Shown piece by piece: positions 5,409 to 10,790 of a stretch of DNA of 10,790 nt. The DNA lies in NCBI GenBank assembly GCA_017470045.1, contig JAFUFG010000154.1, positions 1 to 10,790 of the forward strand, in the 5' to 3' direction. The notes beneath the pieces were generated by a model. The model was not told the origin of the DNA and ran no database searches. It worked only from the letters and a program-made list of their open reading frames with translations. A program made the position numbers and the translations under genes. The first letter of the stretch is position 1, and every line of letters begins with the position of its first letter. The DNA comes from Bacilli bacterium (lineage in GTDB: Bacteria > Bacillota_I > Bacilli_A > RF39 > UBA660).

Positions 5409-6448
5409 ACTTTGTCAAATCCTCTCATCAAATCTCCTTTAAAGAAATGATAAGTTGTACGAATTAATAAATAAACTGGTAATGCTGCAATAATACCAAC
5501 TACTCCAAGTAATGTACCACCAACAGATACTGCCATAATAGTAATTAATGGATTTACATTATTGGTCTTACCATAAATTCTTGGAGAGATAACATATCCA
5601 TCTAATTGTGGGAAAATCAAACAAATAATAGTTGTTGCAATCGTAAGTGGAACAGATACTACTGTTGCTGTAAATATTGCAATAATATTTGTGATTAATC
5701 CACCAAAGTATGGAATTACTGTTGTTAAACAAGCAAGCAATCCTAAGATTAACCAGTTTGGATGACCTACAATAAAAAATAAGAAACTATATTCAAAAAA
5801 TTGAATAATCATAAAAGTAAGTAACCCTTTTAAATAATTCGTAATTTCAACATCAATGCATTTAAGATAAGAAAATGCTCTTTTATTAAGAGATAATAAT
5901 GCTTCCTTTGACCAAGTACGAATCTTACCCATATCTGCTAAGAAATAAATAAATCCAACAAATCCAACAATAAACTTACTTGAGAATCCTAATATCATAT
6001 TAATAACTCCCATAGTAGAACTAGTCGCAATATTACCAATTTCTTTTAAGATATCATTTAAATAATCCGTAAGTCTTAATTCAAAAGAACCAAAATTCAA
6101 ATTGTATTTTAACCCCATATTATCCATGAACTCTAAAACACCTTTTACAAAAGATTTTGATTGTTCATAAAGCAATGGTAAAGTTAAAGCAATCATCCCA
6201 AATACAATTAAGGCAATTCCTAACACTACAATAGTAACTGCTAAGTTCTTGGATACACCCTTTCTAACCATCCAATTAATCATTGGAGTAAATGCATAAG
6301 CAAATACAAATCCAACAATAAATGGAGATAATACAGAAGCTACTTTTCCAAGTATTCCTAACCATAAATTAATATTGGATAAACCAATATATAAAAGTAA
6401 CATCAAAGCTGCCAAATTAATAATTCCATAATTTAATTTTTTAGACAT
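5393..6448 (-). CDS. AI-2E family transporter (TqsA/PerM-like permease)
   Basis: The product is a 351-residue polytopic inner-membrane protein of the AI-2E transporter family. Family members include TqsA and PerM homologues and some Na+/H+ antiporters, so the substrate here cannot be assigned. There are two N-terminal hydrophobic segments (about 10-55), a helix at about 68-92, and a polar loop (95-140) typical of the family. Then come hydrophobic segments near 145-175 and several more from 205 to 335. The family signature is visible in PNWLILGLLACLTTVIPYFGG and in FPQLDGYVISPRIYGKTNNV, followed by NPLITIMAVSVGGTLLGVVG. AGAGG (6460-6456) sits 7 bases before the ATG and lies inside the end of dtd. 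Only 4 bases separate it from the dtd stop, so it is surely in the same transcript. Length is normal for the family. Confidence 0.92.
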   Translation of the reverse strand: MSKKLNYGIINLAALMLLLYIGLSNINLWLGILGKVASVLSPFIVGFVFAYAFTPMINWMVRKGVSKNLAVTIVVLGIALIVFGMIALTLPLLYEQSKSFVKGVLEFMDNMGLKYNLNFGSFELRLTDYLNDILKEIGNIATSSTMGVINMILGFSSKFIVGFVGFIYFLADMGKIRTWSKEALLSLNKRAFSYLKCIDVEITNYLKGLLTFMIIQFFEYSFLFFIVGHPNWLILGLLACLTTVIPYFGGLITNIIAIFTATVVSVPLTIATTIICLIFPQLDGYVISPRIYGKTNNVNPLITIMAVSVGGTLLGVVGIIAALPVYLLIRTTYHFFKGDLMRGFDKVKEAI

Positions 6449-6452
6449 AATA

Positions 6453-6887
6453 TTACCTCTCTAAAAGAATTGTCGTTGGTCCAACATTAGTTAAAGAAAT
6501 ATTCATATCTCCTCCAAATACACCAACTTCAACTTTTACATATTTTCTTAATTCTTCATTAAATAATTCATAAAGTTTTGAAGACTCTTCACTCTTCATT
6601 GCTTTTACATAACTTGGTCGATTTCCTTTGTTACAATCCGCATAAAGAGTAAATTGAGAGATGGATAAAACACTTCCTCCAAAATCTAAAATACTTTTAT
6701 TCATAACATCATTTTCATCTGGAAAAATTCGAAGATTTACAAGTTTCTTTGCAAGATATTCGATTTGTTCCATCCCATCTCCATCAGTAAATCCAACAAA
6801 GACAACTAATCCAGATTCAATTTCTCCAGTAATATGAGAATCTACAACACATTTCGCATAATCACTTCTTTGAACTAATAATCTCAT
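6453..6887 (-). CDS. dtd: D-aminoacyl-tRNA deacylase
   Basis: Dtd hydrolyses D-amino acids (and mischarged glycine) from tRNA in the cytosol, protecting translation from wrong chirality. The 144-residue product has the family's usual length and opening (MRLLVQRSDYAKCVVD, then GLVVFVGFTDGD). The catalytic-site motif SQFTL is at 77-81 and KGNRPSY at 87-93. The Gly-cisPro motif is present as NVGPTT with Gly136-Pro137. The residue before that Gly is Val, and Thr replaces the common Val after the Pro; both look conservative. Its ATG overlaps the rel TGA as ATGA (6887-6884), so it is translationally coupled to rel, as in the common Bacillota rel-dtd pair. Confidence 0.96.
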   Translation of the reverse strand: MRLLVQRSDYAKCVVDSHITGEIESGLVVFVGFTDGDGMEQIEYLAKKLVNLRIFPDENDVMNKSILDFGGSVLSISQFTLYADCNKGNRPSYVKAMKSEESSKLYELFNEELRKYVKVEVGVFGGDMNISLTNVGPTTILLER

Positions 6888-7912
6888 CGGAATGCCCTCT
6901 CTACTTTCTCTACATAACTAAGTTTCTCAACACCTAGAATAACATGTTCTAATTGTTCTAAACCAGTTACATAACAATCTACTTCATAAATACTCTTATC
7001 CCCTTGACTTAAAGTCTTAATACCATCGATATTAACAGTGAATAAAGAGATTGATTGCATTAAATCCATCATATGATTTTCACTATCATTCGTAGTAACT
7101 AATAAACAAGTTAAATAACGTTTATTCGCATTACTATTCCAATTAACCTCTAGTGTACGATCTTCTAACATAGAAAGATTATGACAATTCATACGATGTA
7201 CCGTAATACCATTTCCTTTTGTAATATACCCAATGATTTCATCTCCATACACTGGATTACAACAATTTGCTAAATTAACTTTAATACTATCAATACCACT
7301 AACAATAATATCTGCATCAATATTCTTACTAGTTACTTTAACAACTTTAGGAGCAGGTACTTCTTGGATTTTATCAATAACATTAACAACACCACTAACG
7401 GTTGCTTTTCCATTTCCAACTGCTAAATAGATTTCATCAAGATTCTCTACTTTAATAGAATCACAAATCTTTTTAACATTCTCATCACTAAAGAATTCAC
7501 TAAATACAAGTTTACGTTTACGTAATTCTTTCTCTAATGCATACTTACCACGATCAATATAGATTTCACGATCATTCTTTGTAAAGAACTGTTTAATCTT
7601 ATTCTTCGTCGCAGTACTCTTAACCATATTGATCCACTCTTTAGAAGGAGTAGAACTCTTATTTGTATTAATTTTAACAATATCATTATCTTGTAACTCA
7701 TAGTTTAATGGAACAATATTATTATTAACAATTGCACCTACTGTAGTCTCTCCAACTTTCGTATGAATCTTATACGCAAAGTCTAATGGAGTAGCACCAC
7801 GAGGTAACTCAATAACATCTCCCTTAGGAGTAAAGACATAAATATTATTATTTAATACTTCATCTTTTACACTTTGAACAAATTCTTCACTATTAATATT
7901 TTGATGACTCAA
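6884..7912 (-). CDS. rel: Rel (p)ppGpp enzyme, C-terminal regulatory half, separated by a frameshift
   Basis: This is the regulatory half of a long RelA/SpoT homologue. It senses uncharged tRNA on the ribosome and controls the catalytic half. The first available start is a TTG at 7912. Counted from it, the TGS domain is at about 24-83 (YVFTPKGDVIELPRGATPLD, with His50 in FAYKIH), and a helical linker follows. The zinc-finger/RIS region has Cys217, Cys218, His239 and Cys243, and the C-terminal ACT domain is at about 266-341. The homologous frame extends upstream of the TTG to about 7943, where KLQFFKSIID is encoded as expected for an intact Rel. This region is therefore the continuation of the upstream gene in another frame, not an independently evolved gene. 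No good Shine-Dalgarno precedes the TTG. It overlaps the upstream stop as TTGA. Confidence 0.88.
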   Translation of the reverse strand: MSHQNINSEEFVQSVKDEVLNNNIYVFTPKGDVIELPRGATPLDFAYKIHTKVGETTVGAIVNNNIVPLNYELQDNDIVKINTNKSSTPSKEWINMVKSTATKNKIKQFFTKNDREIYIDRGKYALEKELRKRKLVFSEFFSDENVKKICDSIKVENLDEIYLAVGNGKATVSGVVNVIDKIQEVPAPKVVKVTSKNIDADIIVSGIDSIKVNLANCCNPVYGDEIIGYITKGNGITVHRMNCHNLSMLEDRTLEVNWNSNANKRYLTCLLVTTNDSENHMMDLMQSISLFTVNIDGIKTLSQGDKSIYEVDCYVTGLEQLEHVILGVEKLSYVEKVERAFR

Positions 7913-9036
7913 ATCAATAATAGACTTAAAGAATTGTAATTTTGTTCCGTTGTAGAAGTAAGATTTGCATTACTTTCACTACCCTTATTTTCTTTATAAG
8001 CCCAGTGAGCAGCAATACCATTTTCTGCAACTTCATCCATCTCATAAGTACGAATTTGGATTTCAAATAAATCTCCACCTACTCCAAATACAGTAGTATG
8101 TAATGATTGATACATATTTGGCTTTGGAGAAGCAACATAATCTTTAAAACGTTTAGGTAAAGGTCTAAATTTAGAATGGATTAATCCAAGTGCTAAATAA
8201 CACTCTTGCTCTGTTTGCACTAAAATACGAAGTGCTAACAAATCATAGATTTCACTAAACTTCTTACCTTTATCTAATTTATTATAGATACTATAAATAC
8301 ATTTTGCTCGACCTTTAATTTCATGAGGAATATGATGTTCTGTTAATAAATCAGAAACCTCTTGCTGCATCTCATAAACATATTTATCACGTTCTAGTTT
8401 TGTTTTATTTAACTTCTCTGCAATATCATAGAAAACTTCTGGTTTCAAATAACGTAAAGATAAATCCTCCATCTCACTTTTGATCTTATGAATACCTAAA
8501 TGGTGTGCAATAGGAGCAAGAATCTCTAATGCTTCTTTTGCCTTTACCTTTTGTCTGTCTTCTGGTATTGCCCATAACGTACGTAAGTTATGAAGACGAT
8601 CTGCTAACTTAACGATAATTACACGAACGTCTTCACTCATACCTACAATAATCTTTTTATAATAATCGATTAAATATTCATTCTCCGTAGAAAAATGAAT
8701 CTTACTTAACTTTGTAACACCTTGTACTAATTTTGTAATGGTAGGACCAAACTTTTCCTCCATCTCTTCAATCGTACAATCACAATCTTCTAATACATCA
8801 TGTAAAAGTCCCGCAGAAATTGTTTCATAATCTGCATAAATAGTTGTTAATATCATCGCAACGTTTAAAGGATGAGTAATATAAGGCTCACCACTTTTAC
8901 GAGTTTGACCATCATGTTTTAATTCTGCAAACTCATAAGCATCTCGTATCACCTTTAATTGTTTCTCATCCTCAATGTAATTCTTTGCGCTTTCAATCAC
9001 TTCTTCAATGCTAACATCTACTCTAGCCTTTGACAT
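7909..9036 (-). CDS. rel: Rel (p)ppGpp synthetase/hydrolase, catalytic half, frame broken at its 3' end
   Basis: This half makes and degrades (p)ppGpp, the stringent-response alarmone. I choose the ATG at 9036, 7 bases after GGGAG; an in-frame GTG at 9054 has no such site. In 375 residues the HD hydrolase domain shows His55, HD at 79-80 (GLLHDVLED) and Asp146 in LADRLHNLRT. The synthetase domain shows GRAKCIYSIY (242-251), Asp265 in YDLLALRI, RFKD at 296-299 (the pattern of bifunctional Rel rather than RelA), YQSLHT (309-314), Glu325 in EIQIRT and IAAHWAYKE. After STTEQ (361-365) the frame departs from the family, and ten unrelated residues lead to a TGA. One extra A in the A4 run at 7943-7940 would restore a full-length Rel of about 729 residues. 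Rel follows secDF by 17 bases. Confidence 0.9.
   Translation of the reverse strand: MSKARVDVSIEEVIESAKNYIEDEKQLKVIRDAYEFAELKHDGQTRKSGEPYITHPLNVAMILTTIYADYETISAGLLHDVLEDCDCTIEEMEEKFGPTITKLVQGVTKLSKIHFSTENEYLIDYYKKIIVGMSEDVRVIIVKLADRLHNLRTLWAIPEDRQKVKAKEALEILAPIAHHLGIHKIKSEMEDLSLRYLKPEVFYDIAEKLNKTKLERDKYVYEMQQEVSDLLTEHHIPHEIKGRAKCIYSIYNKLDKGKKFSEIYDLLALRILVQTEQECYLALGLIHSKFRPLPKRFKDYVASPKPNMYQSLHTTVFGVGGDLFEIQIRTYEMDEVAENGIAAHWAYKENKGSESNANLTSTTEQNYNSLSLLLI
7940..7943 (-). other. rel: Frameshift point within rel
   Basis: The minus strand reads GAACAAAATTAC. Frame 1 gives E-Q-N-Y and soon stops. With five A instead of four it would give E-Q-K-L-Q-F-F-K, which continues into the C-terminal half with family-like residues and spacing. 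No classical X-XXY-YYZ slippery heptamer is present. Confidence 0.75.
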
Positions 9037-9053
9037 GGGACCACTCCCTTTCA

Positions 9054-10790
9054 CTAACAGTTAATACCTTTTATCTTCTTTTCTTCAAACTCATCTGTAT
9101 ATACTCTTTTTGCTTTTTTAGGTTTACCAATACTCTTCTTCTCAAAGAACATGAATATCGTACTTGCAATAAAGATAGAAGAATAAGTACCAGCAATAAC
9201 TCCAATTAACATTGCAATATTAAAGTTAATGATTTCTTTACTTCCTAAGAATAATAATGCAAGGATTGGAAGTAATGTGGTAACAGAAGTATAAATCGTT
9301 CTACTGAATGTATCAGCAACACTACGATTAACAACTTCCTCTAATTTTTCTTTTGTCATCTTCTTATCATTTTCATCTGCTAAGTTCTCACGAATACGGT
9401 CAAAGGATACAATGGTATCATTAATCGAATAACCAACAATTGCAAGAACAGCAGCAATAAACATAGAAGATACTTCAAATCTACAAATTGCAAAGATACT
9501 AGCAATAACAAGTACATCATGTACAAGTGCTAATACTCCACCTACTGCATAACTAAATTTGAAACGTAATGAGATATATAGAATAATACCAACTAATGCA
9601 ACTAGAACAGATAAAATAGCATTCTTAACTAATTCTTTTGCAACTACATTACTAACTACTCCAATATTTACTTTTGCTTCATATTTATCTTCGAAATAGT
9701 TATTAATTTCTTTTACTTGATCTCCATCAACAGTAGAATCAATACGTACATCTACTTCTTCATCACCAATTGTAATAGTAGATGCCTTTAAATCAAATGA
9801 TTTTAAATCTGCAGTAATATCTTTCTTTGTAACTTTTTGTTCTGTAGAAATCGTAATATTTGTACCAGATTGATAATCAATTCCTAGATTAAATCCTTTC
9901 ATCCCATAGAATACAATTCCACATACAATAATACAAATTGATAATGCATAACATAATTTTTTATGTTTGAAGAAATTTACACCTTCAAAAGGTTTTTTCT
10001 TAATACTTTCATTTTTACTTACATCTGGAATATCTTCTTTCTTAACATTAATAAAGAATCTTGTTCTTTCTTCAAATACTCCAGTATTAACAAATAATCC
10101 TAATAAGAATCTAGTTAAGAATACCATTGTAACCATCGTTACACATACCGTAATAATTAATACAGTAGCAAAACCTTTAATACTAGATTCTCCTAAAATA
10201 AACATAATAATTGCTACTAATAAAGTAGTTAAGTTCGAATCTAAAATTGCGCTAAAACTAGATTTAGAACCTTCTTTAAATGCTAACGTTAATCCTTTAC
10301 CAGAATACAATTCATCACGAATTCTTGAGAATGTAATAACGTTTGAATCAACTGCCATACCAATTCCAAGTACCAATGCAGCAATTCCAGGAAGAGTTAA
10401 TACTCCACCAATTACCCAGAATACTAAGAATACTAAGAATGCATATAATACCATTGCAATACTAGAAATTAGTCCAGCAAAGTGATATACAAACATTAAG
10501 ATAATACTGATTGCTACAACACCAATAATTCCAGCAATTAATGTTTTTTGTAATGTTTCATCTCCGAAACTTGCTCCTACAGTATTAGAAGAAATTTCAG
10601 TAAGTTTGCTTGGTAAACTACCGGAATTAATTAAATCTACTAAGTTTTCCACTTCTTCTTGAGTAAAGTTACCTTGAATAATAACATCACTTGCAAATCC
10701 TTGAGAAACAGTAGCTGCACTTAAACAGTTAGATGCACTAGATCCACAAAGATTTCCCTCACTACTATATTTATCTGTTAGTTCATTATA
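9054..10790 (-). CDS. secDF: Fused SecDF protein-export membrane protein (5' end outside window)
   Basis: SecDF uses the proton gradient to help the SecYEG translocon complete export. About 578 residues are visible. The frame is open to the window edge, so the true start is beyond 10790; the GTG at 10652 is internal. The visible part begins in the SecD periplasmic domain (QGNFTQEEVENLVDLINSGS, then NTVGASFGDETLQ). It continues into the SecD membrane half with GIGMAVDSNVITFSRIRDEL. After a cytoplasmic linker comes SecF: a transmembrane helix, the SecF signature FNLGIDYQSGTNITI, a small periplasmic domain, and the membrane half with GYSINDTIVSFDRIRENL. Both halves in one chain is the Bacillus-type fusion. 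It ends with a basic tail at a TAG (9056-9054), 17 bases before rel. The secDF-rel adjacency is familiar for Bacillota. Confidence 0.95.
   Translation of the reverse strand, partial: YNELTDKYSSEGNLCGSSASNCLSAATVSQGFASDVIIQGNFTQEEVENLVDLINSGSLPSKLTEISSNTVGASFGDETLQKTLIAGIIGVVAISIILMFVYHFAGLISSIAMVLYAFLVFLVFWVIGGVLTLPGIAALVLGIGMAVDSNVITFSRIRDELYSGKGLTLAFKEGSKSSFSAILDSNLTTLLVAIIMFILGESSIKGFATVLIITVCVTMVTMVFLTRFLLGLFVNTGVFEERTRFFINVKKEDIPDVSKNESIKKKPFEGVNFFKHKKLCYALSICIIVCGIVFYGMKGFNLGIDYQSGTNITISTEQKVTKKDITADLKSFDLKASTITIGDEEVDVRIDSTVDGDQVKEINNYFEDKYEAKVNIGVVSNVVAKELVKNAILSVLVALVGIILYISLRFKFSYAVGGVLALVHDVLVIASIFAICRFEVSSMFIAAVLAIVGYSINDTIVSFDRIRENLADENDKKMTKEKLEEVVNRSVADTFSRTIYTSVTTLLPILALLFLGSKEIINFNIAMLIGVIAGTYSSIFIASTIFMFFEKKSIGKPKKAKRVYTDEFEEKKIKGINC

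Noticed and set aside
7909..7912. TTGA stop-start overlap as an evolved two-gene rel
   Set aside because: Not accepted as the main reading: family-like residues continue upstream of the TTG in the same frame and no ribosome site precedes it, so a frameshift explains it better. Kept as a possibility in the findings.
7936..7950. Programmed -1 ribosomal frameshifting in rel
   Set aside because: No X-XXY-YYZ slippery heptamer and only four A; there is no obvious downstream pseudoknot. Not supported by sequence alone.
9037..9054. Upstream GTG start for rel at 9054
   Set aside because: It abuts the secDF stop and lacks a Shine-Dalgarno; the ATG at 9036 has GGGAG 7 bases upstream, and the extra residues (MKGSGP) are the translated ribosome site.
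9967..10485. Long plus-strand open frame opposite secDF
   Set aside because: It is the antisense shadow of conserved SecDF membrane segments, with no ribosome site or recognisable product.
1..10790. CRISPR arrays, insertion sequences, phage genes, tRNA or rRNA genes
   Set aside because: No regularly spaced repeats, transposase or integrase motifs, terminal inverted repeats or tRNA cloverleaf were seen; the window reads as a core chromosomal locus.

Overview
The window is AT-rich, uses strong AGGAGG-type ribosome binding sites and T-box attenuation, and keeps a Bacillota-style gene order. The standard genetic code fits: TGA serves as a stop and TGG as Trp. I infer a low-GC Bacillota of the Bacilli / Erysipelotrichia / gut-Mollicute type; species cannot be read from it. 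Nearly everything lies on the minus strand.

Minus-strand layout, from high to low coordinates. (1) secDF (5' end outside the window), rel, dtd and an AI-2E-type permease form a tight co-directional run with overlaps or gaps under 20 bp, closed by a terminator at 5374-5408. The rel reading frame is broken once, at an A4 run near 7940. (2) A 61-codon membrane peptide gene with its own extended -10 promoter. (3) A promoter and a T-box leader (4921-5123), then hisS, an unrecognised 281-codon gene, and an archaeal-type aspS, closed by a terminator at 1331-1369. In both junctions of this operon the TAG stop lies inside the next gene's Shine-Dalgarno sequence. (4) A single-pass membrane protein with its own promoter. 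It converges on (5) a plus-strand alpha/beta hydrolase (5' end outside the window); both genes end inside one shared bidirectional terminator.

The genes centre on translation and stress. HisRS and AspRS charge tRNA, Dtd removes D-amino acids from tRNA, Rel reports uncharged tRNA through (p)ppGpp, and SecDF assists protein export. The order secDF-rel-dtd-hisS-aspS is the familiar Bacillota one, but here aspS is the short archaeal type and an extra gene sits between hisS and aspS.

Four points merit most attention. The T-box reads as an aspartate sensor (specifier GAC, UGGC matching G73) although hisS is the first gene. HisRS carries a 33-residue Cys/His/acidic tail resembling a metal-binding sequence. 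The unknown gene is translationally embedded between the two synthetases. The rel frame is split.
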